DNA from: CAYQQQ01 sp964420125
GTDB lineage: Bacteria; Actinomycetota; Acidimicrobiia; Acidimicrobiales; Microtrichaceae
Reading direction: 5' to 3'
Length of the DNA: 64,000 nt
NCBI GenBank assembly: GCA_964420125.1
Contig: CAYQQQ010000005.1
Coordinates: 62,001 to 126,000, forward strand
Part shown: positions 7,910 to 16,240 of the stretch, one piece after another
How positions within the stretch are numbered: the first letter of the stretch is position 1
Layout: each line of letters starts with the position of its first letter
Position numbers and translations under genes: made by a program
Notes under the pieces: generated by a model
The model's database searches: none
Told to the model about the DNA's origin: nothing
What the model saw: the letters and a program-made list of their open reading frames with translations, nothing else

Positions 7910-8287
7910 ATGGACGACGACGGGTTCGGGCGTGACGCGGGACAGCCCGCCACCCGCGTGCCCGAGGCCCCCGACCTCGTGATCGATCTCACCGCCGGCG
8001 GGCCCGTCGCCGGCGACGCGGGTCCCACGGTCGCGGTCGTGCCACCTCGCCGTCGTCGAGCGCTGCCGGCGGCCGTCGCGGCGGTGCTCGCGGTCCTCGC
8101 CGTGGGACTCGTGATCTGGGCGGTGTCCCGATCCTCCGAACCGCCCGCCGCCACGACCACGACCACGACCACCACCTCTCCCGCCACGACCACGACCGGC
8201 GTCGCCCCGCCGCAGCCCACCGCGGTGATCGACGAGCCGTTGGTCGAGGAGCGGCCGGCGCCGGCTCAGGTGCCGGACGCCCCGTAG
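7910..8287 (+). CDS. small single-pass membrane protein with threonine-rich linker
   Basis: This 125-aa protein is not from a family I can name. The first 45 residues are hydrophilic and end in a basic PRRRRALP cluster. One strong membrane helix follows (about residues 50-68: AAVAAVLAVLAVGLVIWAV), then an eight-threonine run plus a second TTTT, and a proline-rich acidic tail. The layout suggests a type II protein with a mucin-like extracytoplasmic stalk. It is divergent from mtrA, so an envelope role is possible. Its 3' end overlaps that of the convergent inositol monophosphatase gene by 22 bp. Confidence 0.62.
   Translation: MDDDGFGRDAGQPATRVPEAPDLVIDLTAGGPVAGDAGPTVAVVPPRRRRALPAAVAAVLAVLAVGLVIWAVSRSSEPPAATTTTTTTTSPATTTTGVAPPQPTAVIDEPLVEERPAPAQVPDAP
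8151..8198 (+). repeat. ACGACC-type hexamer repeat coding for a threonine run
   Basis: The DNA here is an imperfect tandem repeat of CCACGA/ACGACC units encoding the threonine-rich linker of the small membrane protein. Such tracts are prone to length change; the unit size is a multiple of three, so changes would keep the frame. Confidence 0.6.
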
Positions 8288-9171
8288 GCCACCAGCAGCG
8301 CTCGCAGCTCCTCGAAGCGCTCGGGGTGGGCGGCGAGCACCGAGCCGGGCCGGGGCGCTCCGCCCTCCAGGCTGCCCACCCGGGCGCCGGCCTCGCCGGC
8401 GATGAGCACCCCGGCCGCCAGGTCCCACGCCGACAGGCCGGCCTCGTAGTAGGCGTCGACGCGCCCGGATGCCACCGAGCACAGGTCGAGCGAGGCGGCG
8501 CCCATGCGTCGCAGGTCCCGCACCCTGGGCAGCAGCGCAGCCACCACGGCTCCCTGCGCCCGTCGTCGCTCGGGGTCGTAGCCGAAGCCGGTCGCCACCA
8601 ACGACCCCTGAAGGGGGGCTGCCCGCTGGGGGAGCCGCAGCGCCGAGGTGCCCTGACGTGCACCTCCCCCGAGGTGGGCCTCGTAGGTGCGGGCGTGGGT
8701 GGGGTCCGCGACCACGCCCGCGAGGACCTGGAGGCACACCGGGGATCCGGGCGCGGCCGGGTCGTCCACCAGGAGCCGCCCGGGCGCCGACGCGTCCTCG
8801 GAGTCGACCACCACCGCTGCGGCGACCGACACGGCGTAGCCCGGGTGGTCGTAGAGGTAGTTGGTCGTGCCGTCGATCGGATCCAGCCACCAGGTGACCC
8901 CGCTGCGACCGGGCGTCATGCCGTGCTCCTCGCCCACCACCGCGTCCTGTGGCCGCCGTCGGGCGAGGACCTCGCGCAGCATCCGCTCCGAGGCCAGGTC
9001 CATCTCTGTGACGTGATCGGTGGCCGTGGACTTCTGGCTCACCTGCAGCACGGCGGGCCGGCTCGCCACGATGTGGTGGGCGGCAACGGCAGCGGCCTCC
9101 CGGGCCACCTCCAACAGCTCCGCCGGATCCGCGGGGTGCGGATCGGCGGGGCCCTCAGCGGCGGGCGACAT
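8266..9171 (-). CDS. inositol monophosphatase family protein
   Basis: This 301-aa cytoplasmic protein belongs to the Li+-sensitive, Mg2+-dependent phosphatase family that includes inositol-1-phosphatase, histidinol phosphatase HisN and the CysQ nucleotidase. The metal-binding motif LDPIDGTTN lies at about residues 96-104, preceded by VVGEEHG at about 78-84 with the other metal ligand. The C-terminal motif LSAWDLAAGVLIAGEAGA is also present. The reaction is phosphate monoester hydrolysis; the substrate cannot be told from the sequence. Its start overlaps the end of the upstream membrane protein gene by 17 bp, which suggests co-transcription with it. Confidence 0.87.
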   Translation of the reverse strand: MSPAAEGPADPHPADPAELLEVAREAAAVAAHHIVASRPAVLQVSQKSTATDHVTEMDLASERMLREVLARRRPQDAVVGEEHGMTPGRSGVTWWLDPIDGTTNYLYDHPGYAVSVAAAVVVDSEDASAPGRLLVDDPAAPGSPVCLQVLAGVVADPTHARTYEAHLGGGARQGTSALRLPQRAAPLQGSLVATGFGYDPERRRAQGAVVAALLPRVRDLRRMGAASLDLCSVASGRVDAYYEAGLSAWDLAAGVLIAGEAGARVGSLEGGAPRPGSVLAAHPERFEELRALLVAYGASGT

Positions 9172-9448
9172 CGCTCCGGTGCCGGACGGTGCTCCACTCG
9201 CCGAGCGCCCGCAACGTGAGCACCGCCACCACCGCCACGCCTGCCGCGCAGCCGAGACCGACGACGAGGGTGAGCACGCCGGTCATCACCGGCCCGAAGC
9301 CGCCCAGGTCGCCGAAGGCGTAGCCGATGAGCCCGCCGGTGCCGCCACCCACCAGGACGGCCAGGAAGGCGAGCGCCCTGGCGGCCACCGACGGCAGCGC
9401 CGTGTCGGGGCCGCACGAGGCGGTGGGAGGGCTCGAGCGGGCCGTCAT
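9155..9448 (-). CDS. small membrane protein, two predicted helices
   Basis: This 97-aa protein of unknown function has a short polar N terminus, then two hydrophobic segments (about residues 20-42, ALAFLAVLVGGGTGGLIGYAF, and about 50-78, VMTGVLTLVVGLGCAAGVAVVAV). A short basic C terminus ends in RRHRSDVARR-like residues. The ATG at 9448 is 8 bases after TACACT on the minus strand. It is followed, with a 17-bp overlap, by the inositol monophosphatase gene. The glycine-rich helices resemble small integral membrane proteins of unknown role. Confidence 0.6.
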   Translation of the reverse strand: MTARSSPPTASCGPDTALPSVAARALAFLAVLVGGGTGGLIGYAFGDLGGFGPVMTGVLTLVVGLGCAAGVAVVAVLTLRALGEWSTVRHRSDVARR

Positions 9449-9456
9449 GGAGGCGA

Positions 9457-9462
9457 AGTGTA
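9457..9462 (-). promoter_or_regulatory. -10 hexamer TACACT ahead of the small membrane protein
   Basis: On the minus strand TACACT ends 8 bases before the ATG at 9448. No ribosome binding site is visible, fitting a leaderless transcript. Confidence 0.4.
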
Positions 9463-9487
9463 CGGCTCGGAGGCCGGCGTCTCGTGC

Positions 9488-9493
9488 CAGACT
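9488..9493 (+). promoter_or_regulatory. -10 hexamer CAGACT for the NUDIX gene
   Basis: CAGACT ends 6 bases before the GTG at 9500. Although weaker than TAnnnT, the spacing equals that of the other leaderless-type starts and favours GTG 9500 over GTG 9494 and ATG 9512. Confidence 0.3.
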
Positions 9494-9499
9494 GTGGCC

Positions 9500-10066
9500 G
9501 TGCATCACTGGATGGTCGGTGGGGCGGTGATCGAGTCCGCCGTGATCGCTCCCGACGCCCTGCCCGCCGACGTCTCGACCGTCCCGGGCGTGCTGCTGGT
9601 GCAGAACCGGCGCCACGGGGGCCTGGTGGACTGGACGCCGCCGGGCGGCGTGATCGACCGGGGCGAGAGCCTGCTCGAGGGCCTCACCCGCGAGGTGCAG
9701 GAGGAGACGGGCCTGGAGGTGCTGGCCTGGAGCGAACCGCTGTACGAGATCGATGCCCTGGCTCCCGATCTGGGGTGGCGGCTGCGGGTCGTGGTGCACC
9801 GTGCGGAGGTGGTCGCCGGCGAGCTGCGCACCGGGGCCGACCCCGACGGCATCGTGCTCTCGGCCGACGTCGTGCCACCGGAGCAGTGCGCACAGCGCCT
9901 CGACGCTGCTCACCCATGGGTGCGTGAGCCCCTGCTCGACTGGATGGAGCTGCGCTGGAGCACCCCCCGGCGGTACTGCTACCTGGCCGAGGGGACCGAT
10001 CCCTGGCGCCTCAACGTCTCGCGCCGCCACCACGACGAGGTGGGTGCCGGAGGTGGCGACGGCTGA
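9500..10066 (+). CDS. NUDIX hydrolase
   Basis: This 188-aa protein has a complete Nudix box at about residues 50-72 (G-x5-E-x7-REVQEETGL), which binds Mg2+ and hydrolyses nucleoside diphosphates linked to another moiety. The upstream part contains VPGVLLVQNRRHGGLVDWTPPGG, typical of the strand leading into the box. The C-terminal part (LDWMELRWSTPRRYCYLAE) is an extension outside the core. The substrate is not evident. Start choice lies between GTG 9500 and the in-frame ATG 9512; both retain the whole domain. It is divergent from the membrane-protein/phosphatase pair. Confidence 0.82.
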   Translation: MHHWMVGGAVIESAVIAPDALPADVSTVPGVLLVQNRRHGGLVDWTPPGGVIDRGESLLEGLTREVQEETGLEVLAWSEPLYEIDALAPDLGWRLRVVVHRAEVVAGELRTGADPDGIVLSADVVPPEQCAQRLDAAHPWVREPLLDWMELRWSTPRRYCYLAEGTDPWRLNVSRRHHDEVGAGGGDG

Positions 10067-10153
10067 GCTCTCGGGCCCGGTAGCGTGAGAGGACACGGCG
10101 AGGGGACGCGGGGTAGCCTGACAGCACGAGAGAAGCCATGGGGGTCACGGCCC

Positions 10154-10540
10154 ATGCCGTTGTCCGAGGACGAAGAACGGATCCTGAGCGAGATCGAGAG
10201 CCAGCTTCGGGAGACCGATCCCGATCTGGCGCACCAGGTCTCCTCCACCACCGTCTACACCGACGCGTTCCGCAAGTTGCGGTGGGCCATCGTGGGGTTC
10301 CTCGTCGCGCTGGTCGCGGCGGTGCTGGCGCTCAGCGTGAGCTACGTGCTGGCCTTCGTGGGGTTCCTCGGGATGTTCGTCGCTGCGCTGTTCATCGAGC
10401 GGAACCTGCGGCGGGTCGGTAGGGCCGGCCTGCGCGAGGCGAGCCAGGCCATGAAGCGCACCAGCTTGCGCGACTACCTCGACAACGCGGGCAACAAGGC
10501 CCGTGAGCGGCTGCGGCGCGACGAACCCGACGACGACTGA
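10154..10540 (+). CDS. DUF3040 membrane protein
   Basis: This 128-aa protein starts MPLSEDEERILSEIESQL, the signature N terminus of DUF3040, a family confined mostly to actinobacteria. Two adjacent hydrophobic helices (about residues 45-85) follow, then a basic C-terminal region. Upstream in-frame codons exist from 10085, but the family always begins at MPLS, so ATG 10154 is the start. The function of the family is not established. Two -10-like hexamers, TAGCGT at 10081 and TAGCCT at 10114, lie upstream, giving a leader of some tens of bases. It converges on the transglutaminase gene. Confidence 0.8.
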   Translation: MPLSEDEERILSEIESQLRETDPDLAHQVSSTTVYTDAFRKLRWAIVGFLVALVAAVLALSVSYVLAFVGFLGMFVAALFIERNLRRVGRAGLREASQAMKRTSLRDYLDNAGNKARERLRRDEPDDD

Positions 10541-10563
10541 GGGCCCGGCGCCGAGGTGCTCAT

Positions 10564-12732
10564 CTAGGCGCCCACCATCTCCCGTTCGGCGGAGGGCCCC
10601 TCCACGAGGAACCGCTCCAGGCGCTGTGTCGCTGCTTCGGCATGGGCCACGTCCTCGGCGTCGGGTTCCTCGGGCGCCCACCGGCGCTTCGACTCGACAC
10701 CCGCCAGCTCCACGATCGACGCGGTGCCGAGCCGCCGCTGCACCCGTTCGGCGAACTCGGCGGGGGTCTCCTGGTCGCTCGGGTGCAGGCCACGCTCCTC
10801 CAGCATCCCCAGGGCCGTCTCCCACGCCGCCAGGACCCCTGCGGTCGCCGGGTGGCGGTGCCGTGAGCGCCGTCGCCACCGCAGCACCCCGAGGACCAGC
10901 ACCAGCACCAGCACGGCGGCGGCTGCCGGCAGCACCAGCGGCGGACCTCCCTGGTCGTCGTCGGCGGGGGAGTCGCCGGTGACCTGCTCGCCCGCGCCGG
11001 GAGCCGAGGTCGGAGGGCTGGTGGTGGTGGGTGCTGCCGTCGTGGAGGGCGCCGCCTCCTCGGTGGCGCCGCCCTCGGGTGTCGGCGCCTGCTGAGGGGT
11101 CACACCTGTCGTGGCGGTGGTCGCAGGGTTGCCTCGTCCGGGGGTGGGCTCGAAGGCGACCCATCCGATGCCCTCCAGGAGGATCTCGGGCCAGGCGTGG
11201 GCGTTGCGCCCGTAGACGGCGTAGGTTGAGAGGTACGACGGCATCGGCTCGCCGACGGTGAAGCCCACGACCACCCTCGAGGGGATGTCCAGCGTGCGGG
11301 CGGCGAGGGCGAAGGCGCTGGCGAACTGCTGGCAGAAGCCACGTCGGAGCTCGAGGAACTCGGCCATCGGGTCGGCGGACCCCGAGAGGTCGATCTCCTG
11401 GTCGTAGGTGAAGTCGCTGCGGAACCAGCTCTGGAGGGCGAGCGCGGCCTCGTAGGGCGGCAGGTCACCGGCGACGTCGCGCGCGGCGACCCGCAAGGTG
11501 ACGGGGACGCCGTCCTGATCGAGCAGGAGGGGGTCCACCGAGCGCTCCGGTGGGGTGTCCGCGCCGGCCAGGTCTGCAGGGTCCGGTCCCTCGGGATCCG
11601 AGCTGAGCTCCACGCGGTCGTCTTCGGCGAGGTCCTGTCCGCGGACGATCAGCGAACCGGCGCCGCCGTCCCATCCCAGCTCACGCGAGGAGTCGGCGGT
11701 CACCAACCGGTCGACCGATGGCACCCAGAACCCGCCCAGGCCCCGGATCTGGACCTGCGCCGGCACGGTGTCCTGGGGGACCGGCTCCTGCAGCGGCCCG
11801 TCCACGGGGTCGTAGCTGTTCGACAGCACCCAGATGCCGGCGGCGGCGTCGTACTCGTCGAGGGCGGTCAGGCGCCAGTAGGAGGGATGGTCGGAGCGCA
11901 CCGTGAAGAGGAGGTCCTTGGACCGGGGTCCGAGGTTGGAGCCCACCTCCACGAACGGGGACACGACGTTGCGTCGGCCGTCGCCCGGTCCTCCGCCGCG
12001 GTAGTCGAGGACGGCGTCGGTGCTGCCGGGCACCACCGGTACCAGCAGCAGCGCCGCCATCGCCGACAGGGTGACGGTCAGGGTGCCGGATCGGAGGGGA
12101 ACGGTGATCCCCCGGCTCGGACGCGGGACCCACCGGAAGCCGGCGTTGCGCCACGCCGCCTGGGTGACGCAGTAGGCCCCGAGCGCGACCAGCAGGGCTG
12201 CCGAGCTCAGCAGGCGACCCCCGTCGCGGGCCAGCAGCCCGAGGCCGAGGACGGCCACCGTGTGGGGCAGCGCGCCCTGCACCGGGCTGCGCAGACGGAT
12301 CGACGCGGTGGAGGCGAAGCTGGCCAGCAGCCAGATCAGGGCGCCGAGCACCAGCAGGTGCCCGATGCCGGCGGACACCGGGGCGATGTCGGTGCCGAAG
12401 CTCTCGAAGTCGTCGCGCACCAGGCGCACCAGCGCCGGCGCGGAGTCCGGCGTACCCGGCACCGGTGCCGGTGCGGCCGCCAGCGACACCCCGACGGCGA
12501 GGGCGGCACCCACCGCCAGGTTCGCCGCCTCGGCCAGCACCGGGCGCAGTCGGCTCCGGCGCAGCAGGGTGGTGGAGGTCCAGGCGGCGAGGGCGACGGC
12601 GCAGAGCGCGAGGGGGGCGGGCCCCTCGAGGAGGCGGGTGGTGGACAGCGCCAGCGCCAGGCCGAGCCCCAGCAGCCCGATGTCGGCGCCCAGCAGCCAC
12701 GGTCCCCTGGAGGGAGGCAGGGCGGAGGTCAT
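10564..12732 (-). CDS. TgpA-like membrane transglutaminase
   Basis: This is a 722-aa membrane protein. The N-terminal third has about six hydrophobic helices (TgpA/DUF3488 region), followed by a large extracytoplasmic domain with a transglutaminase-like core. The nucleophile is at about C467 in GFCQQFASAFALAAR and the histidine at about H512 in RNAHAWPE. The third position is in FEPTPG, so glutamate 528 stands where many relatives have aspartate. A Thr/Pro-rich stretch, one more membrane helix (about 602-618) and a cytoplasmic DUF4129-like tail complete it. The start ATG overlaps the DUF58 stop as ATGA. The set moxR-DUF58-tgpA is a conserved cluster; protein cross-linking or peptidase activity at the cell surface is inferred. 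Confidence 0.85.
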   Translation of the reverse strand: MTSALPPSRGPWLLGADIGLLGLGLALALSTTRLLEGPAPLALCAVALAAWTSTTLLRRSRLRPVLAEAANLAVGAALAVGVSLAAAPAPVPGTPDSAPALVRLVRDDFESFGTDIAPVSAGIGHLLVLGALIWLLASFASTASIRLRSPVQGALPHTVAVLGLGLLARDGGRLLSSAALLVALGAYCVTQAAWRNAGFRWVPRPSRGITVPLRSGTLTVTLSAMAALLLVPVVPGSTDAVLDYRGGGPGDGRRNVVSPFVEVGSNLGPRSKDLLFTVRSDHPSYWRLTALDEYDAAAGIWVLSNSYDPVDGPLQEPVPQDTVPAQVQIRGLGGFWVPSVDRLVTADSSRELGWDGGAGSLIVRGQDLAEDDRVELSSDPEGPDPADLAGADTPPERSVDPLLLDQDGVPVTLRVAARDVAGDLPPYEAALALQSWFRSDFTYDQEIDLSGSADPMAEFLELRRGFCQQFASAFALAARTLDIPSRVVVGFTVGEPMPSYLSTYAVYGRNAHAWPEILLEGIGWVAFEPTPGRGNPATTATTGVTPQQAPTPEGGATEEAAPSTTAAPTTTSPPTSAPGAGEQVTGDSPADDDQGGPPLVLPAAAAVLVLVLVLGVLRWRRRSRHRHPATAGVLAAWETALGMLEERGLHPSDQETPAEFAERVQRRLGTASIVELAGVESKRRWAPEEPDAEDVAHAEAATQRLERFLVEGPSAEREMVGA

Positions 12733-13955
12733 GCGCCCTCCGTCGGCGTGGTCCCGGCACCCCGGGAGAAGGGTCCACCGTCGCGCGACGGCGTCGTGGA
12801 GCCGACCGGCACCGGGTCCGGGCCTTCCGGGACGTGCTCCCAGCTGGCTGCCAGCGACTCGCCGGGGAGCCAGCGTCGCACCGCACCTCCGGTGCGGATC
12901 TCCGCAGGCCCGCAGGAGAGGACGCAGAGACGGCTCTCGTCGCGGCCCAGCTCCACGTCGAGCGCGGTGTTGGTCGCGGTGCACAGCACCACCGCAGCCG
13001 TGTCGGCCGTGGCGGCGGAGCGAAGCGCCTGTGGCAGGCGGGTTCCGTGGCGTCGGTCGACCGCGCTCAGGGCGTCGAGCAGGTCGCCGACTGCGGACGG
13101 CTCACGAGGCCCCGAGTCCCAGCCGTCGGCGGTGAGCAGCCGAACCGGGTGGCCGTCGGCTGCGAAGTGGACCACGATGCTGGCGGCCGCTTCCACGGCT
13201 CGTTCGAACTCGCCGGGGTCCTGGCTCTCGGCTCGGTTGTCGAGCACGACCACCACCGCTGCGCTGCGCGCCGGCGGCTCCACCTGCACGACGTGGGGGT
13301 GGAGCCGGCGAGCCGAGGTGCGCCAGTGGATGAGCCGAAGGTCGTCGCCTCGCAGGTAGGGGCGCAGGCCGACCAGCTCGTCCTCGACGCTGCCGCCGTG
13401 TCCACGTCCGCGCGCCCCGGTGGTTGCGTGGAGGCGCCCGACCCCGAGCGCGTCGGCGCGCATCGGGTGCACCTGGGGTCGGATCACCAGGGTGGCGTGC
13501 GCAGCGATCGTGGAGGTGCGGGCCCACCAGCCGAGCGGATCGGTGAGCGTGCAGCGCAACCCGTCGATGTGCACGAGCCCGCGCTGGTTGGTCGGCAGCG
13601 ACACCACCGGCTCGGTGCCGCGGCCGGGCTCGAGGGCGCTGACGGCGATGATGCCGTCGCCGGCGGTGCCGAGGCGCCCGTGCACCCGTATCGCCGCGCT
13701 GCGGCGGCGCCGTGGGTTGTGGACCCGCACGACCAGCGCCGCCGGCTGGCCGACGTGGACCACCGCGGGTTGCAGCAACAGCTCGACCTCCGGGGCGATG
13801 CTGCGCTGCAGGCCGACGGCACCCGCCAGCGCCGCCGCCGTCGCCGCCAGGGAGAGGGCGGTGAGCTCGGGAAGCCCGAGCAGCCACGCCACTGCCACCC
13901 CTGCCGTCCCACCCAGCAGCACGGCCGCCGTCGTCCTGGCGTTGCGCTGCTGCAC
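12729..13955 (-). CDS. DUF58 domain protein
   Basis: This 408-aa protein starts with two short hydrophobic helices (about residues 8-50). A beta-rich region follows, then the DUF58 signature GLRPYLRGDDLRLIHWRTSARR at about residues 210-231 and a von Willebrand A-like fold with VVVVLDNRAES. DUF58 proteins are encoded next to MoxR ATPases and are thought to act with them as chaperone partners. The start is a GTG 10 bp after the moxR stop; its stop overlaps the transglutaminase start. The C-terminal 40 residues are Pro/Ser-rich and look disordered. Confidence 0.83.
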   Translation of the reverse strand: MQQRNARTTAAVLLGGTAGVAVAWLLGLPELTALSLAATAAALAGAVGLQRSIAPEVELLLQPAVVHVGQPAALVVRVHNPRRRRSAAIRVHGRLGTAGDGIIAVSALEPGRGTEPVVSLPTNQRGLVHIDGLRCTLTDPLGWWARTSTIAAHATLVIRPQVHPMRADALGVGRLHATTGARGRGHGGSVEDELVGLRPYLRGDDLRLIHWRTSARRLHPHVVQVEPPARSAAVVVVLDNRAESQDPGEFERAVEAAASIVVHFAADGHPVRLLTADGWDSGPREPSAVGDLLDALSAVDRRHGTRLPQALRSAATADTAAVVLCTATNTALDVELGRDESRLCVLSCGPAEIRTGGAVRRWLPGESLAASWEHVPEGPDPVPVGSTTPSRDGGPFSRGAGTTPTEGA

Positions 13956-13965
13956 CCCCGGAACC

Positions 13966-14943
13966 TCAGCTCGGCACCGGGGTGGCGTCGAGGAGGCCGA
14001 CCACCGTGGCCTCCGCCGTCAGCCCTCGTGTGCCGGCGCCCTGCTGGAGCAGCAGCCGGTGGGCCAGCACGGGCACGGCCAGCGCCTTGACGTCGTCGGG
14101 TGTCACGTAGTTGCGGCCCTCGGTGGCCGCCCACACCCTGGCCGCCCGGAGCAGGCCGAGGCTGGCCCTCGGCGAGATGCCGAGACGGATGTCGGGATGC
14201 GAGCGGCTGCGCTCCGCCAACGCCACCACGTAGAGCGCCACGGCGTCGGCCACGTGGACCTCGGCGGCTGCACGGACCATGGCCACCACCTGGCGGAGGT
14301 CCGACACCGGCGGCACCCGCTCCAGGGAGTGGTCGTGGTCTGCCTCGGTCAACAGGGACAGCTCGTGGCGGGAGTCGGGGTAGCCCACCGACAGCCGCAT
14401 GAGGAAGCGGTCGAGCTGGCTCTCGGGGAGGGGGAAGGTGCCGTGGTGCTCGATCGGGTTCTGGGTGGCGATCACCATGAAGGGCTGGGGGAGCGGGCGT
14501 GTGGCGCCGTCGACGGTGACCTGCTGCTCGGCCATCGCCTCCAAGAGGGCGGACTGGGTCTTCGGCGAGGCGCGGTTGATCTCGTCGCCCAGCACCAGGT
14601 TGGAGAACACCGGTCCGGGGTGGAACTCCACGCTGCCGTCGTGGGCGTTCCACACCGACGAGCCGACCACGTCGGCGGGAAGCAGGTCAGGGGTGAACTG
14701 GACCCGCCCGAAGGACAGCTGCAGGGCACGTGCGAGCGACTTGGCCAGGCTGGTCTTGCCCACGCCCGGCACGTCCTCGAGCAGGAGGTGGCCCTCGGCC
14801 AGCAGGCACGTGAGCGACGCGCGGATCACGTCGTCCTTGCCGTGGATGGCGGTGCCCACGGCCCGGGAGATGGCGAAGAAGATGTCGGCGAAGCTGGGCG
14901 CGGGTGAGGGCGGCTGGGGTTGGGTGCCGGCGGTCATGGTCAT
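13966..14943 (-). CDS. moxR: MoxR-type AAA+ ATPase
   Basis: This 325-aa MoxR-family ATPase has a Walker A motif LEDVPGVGKTSLAKSLA, Walker B LVLGDEINRASPKTQSALLEAM, sensor 1 in VIATQNPIEHHGTFPLPESQLDRF and sensor 2 around GISPRASLGLLRAAR. MoxR proteins work as chaperones that insert cofactors or activate partner proteins. Here the next genes encode DUF58 and a surface transglutaminase, the usual partners. Two in-frame ATG codons, 14943 and 14937, are close together. GGGAGGA lies about 12 bases upstream of the first. It is divergent from a ROK kinase gene. Confidence 0.9.
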   Translation of the reverse strand: MTMTAGTQPQPPSPAPSFADIFFAISRAVGTAIHGKDDVIRASLTCLLAEGHLLLEDVPGVGKTSLAKSLARALQLSFGRVQFTPDLLPADVVGSSVWNAHDGSVEFHPGPVFSNLVLGDEINRASPKTQSALLEAMAEQQVTVDGATRPLPQPFMVIATQNPIEHHGTFPLPESQLDRFLMRLSVGYPDSRHELSLLTEADHDHSLERVPPVSDLRQVVAMVRAAAEVHVADAVALYVVALAERSRSHPDIRLGISPRASLGLLRAARVWAATEGRNYVTPDDVKALAVPVLAHRLLLQQGAGTRGLTAEATVVGLLDATPVPS

Positions 14944-15016
14944 GCGCTGCGGGTCCTCCCTCGATCGACCCGCTCCAGTGTGGCAGAGCACTCCGATGCC
15001 CGACAGGCGACCCGGG

Positions 15017-15022
15017 TAGCGT
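15017..15022 (+). promoter_or_regulatory. -10 hexamer TAGCGT for the second ROK kinase
   Basis: TAGCGT ends 7 bases before GTG 15030, while the ATG at 15024 lies only 1 base after it. If transcription starts at the usual distance, GTG 15030 would be the true first codon and the ATG would not be transcribed. Confidence 0.45.
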
Positions 15023-15023
15023 G

Positions 15024-15899
15024 ATGAGCGTGGATCCCCGCAGCTCGCCGGTGCTGGCGCTCGACGTCGGCGGGACGAAGGTCGAGGCCGCCGTGGTGGA
15101 CGCGCACGGGGTCCTGCACCATCGACAGCGGGTCGCCACCGCGGCCGGAGACGCCGAGGAGACCTTCGAGGCGGTGGCGGCGCTGGTGGAAGGGGCCCGT
15201 GCCTCGGCCGGGGTCGCGGGCGCCCCTGTCGCCATCGGCGTGGGCTGCGGTGGCCCCATGACCGCCACGGAGGTCTCGCCGCTCAACATCCCCCAGTGGC
15301 GCGGGTTCCCGCTGGCCGAGCGCCTGTCGGAGCGCTTCGCCCTCCCGGTGCACCTCGACAACGACGCGAAGGCCCTGGCGCTGGGGGAGGGTCGCTGGGG
15401 TGCGGCGCGTGGGGCGGCGAACTTCATGGCCATGGTGGTGTCGACCGGGGTGGGCGGGGGGATCGTCCTGGACGGCCGACTCCTCGACGGATCGGCCGGA
15501 AACGCCGGCCACGTGGGCCACGTCGTGGTCGACGCGCAGGGACGCCGCTGTCCCTGCGGTGCCCGGGGCTGCCTGGAGGCCCAGGTGTCGGGCAGCGCGC
15601 TCCGGGCGTCCACCGGCGCAGCGGCGTCGGCCGCACCCGTCGAGCTGCGTCGGCGGTGCGGACGCCTGGTCGGCCGTGCGGTGGCGTCGGTGTGCAACCT
15701 GTTGGACCTCGAGCTGGTGGTGGTGGCCGGGTCGGTGGCGCTGGGCTTCGGCGAGGTGTTCTTCGCCGAGGCCCAACGAGAGCTCGACCGACTCGCCCGT
15801 CTGGAGTTCTCCAGAGGTGCGGTCGTCCGTCCGGCCGGCTGCGGTGCCGACGGACCGCTGCTCGGCGCGGCGGAGGTCGCCCGGTACGCTGCGCGGTGA
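15024..15899 (+). CDS. ROK-family sugar kinase
   Basis: This 291-aa protein is a second ROK kinase in the window. It has the N-terminal phosphate loop VLALDVGGTKVEAAVVD, an LDNDAKALALGE substrate segment, VSTGVGGGIVLDG, and a zinc site GRRCPCGARGCLEAQVSG preceded by AGHVGHVVVD. Glucokinase or another hexose/N-acetylhexosamine kinase is plausible. The start is uncertain between ATG 15024 and GTG 15030 because the -10 hexamer overlaps the first. The stop overlaps the next gene by one base (TGATG), so the next two genes, including menC, are probably co-transcribed. Confidence 0.83.
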   Translation: MSVDPRSSPVLALDVGGTKVEAAVVDAHGVLHHRQRVATAAGDAEETFEAVAALVEGARASAGVAGAPVAIGVGCGGPMTATEVSPLNIPQWRGFPLAERLSERFALPVHLDNDAKALALGEGRWGAARGAANFMAMVVSTGVGGGIVLDGRLLDGSAGNAGHVGHVVVDAQGRRCPCGARGCLEAQVSGSALRASTGAAASAAPVELRRRCGRLVGRAVASVCNLLDLELVVVAGSVALGFGEVFFAEAQRELDRLARLEFSRGAVVRPAGCGADGPLLGAAEVARYAAR

Positions 15900-16240
15900 T
15901 GCCCGCACCGACTCGGCCCCGCAGCGCGCCGCCCCGGGCCTCCTGGGCCCGGGCCCCGCTGCCCTTCGGCGCGCTGGTGCAGGTGGTCGTGGAGGTGCTG
16001 CGGCGACCCCACCTCTGGGCGGCCGCCGCTCGTCAGTGCCGGCGGCTGGCGCCGCCGGGCTGGTGGGCCCGGGCACCGTTCCTGCCGTTGCCGACGCGTG
16101 CGTACCTGCGGTTCCGCTTCGTGACGGCCTACGGCGCCGGTGATGCCGGCGGGCCGAGCACCGTCGCCGACGACGTGGTCGCCTACCTGGAGTGGTGCCG
16201 CAGCTTCCCGGCCGTCGCAGGAGCGAGCCACCGGCGGTGA
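15899..16240 (+). CDS. conserved hypothetical actinobacterial protein
   Basis: This 113-aa basic protein has no nameable domain. It contains LRRPHLWAAAARQCRRLAPPGWW and FLPLPTRAYLRFRFVTAYG, a pattern I recall from small actinobacterial proteins of unknown function. DDVVAYLEWCRSFP follows near the C terminus. It lies between a ROK kinase and menC with overlapping stop/start codons on both sides (TGATG and GTGA), so it is translated together with menC. Confidence 0.62.
   Translation: MPAPTRPRSAPPRASWARAPLPFGALVQVVVEVLRRPHLWAAAARQCRRLAPPGWWARAPFLPLPTRAYLRFRFVTAYGAGDAGGPSTVADDVVAYLEWCRSFPAVAGASHRR

Noticed and set aside
10541..10572. Hairpin GGCGCC...GGCGCC between DUF3040 and the transglutaminase gene
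   Set aside because: The 6-base self-complementary units in this GC-rich sequence are expected by chance; no T-run and a long loop.
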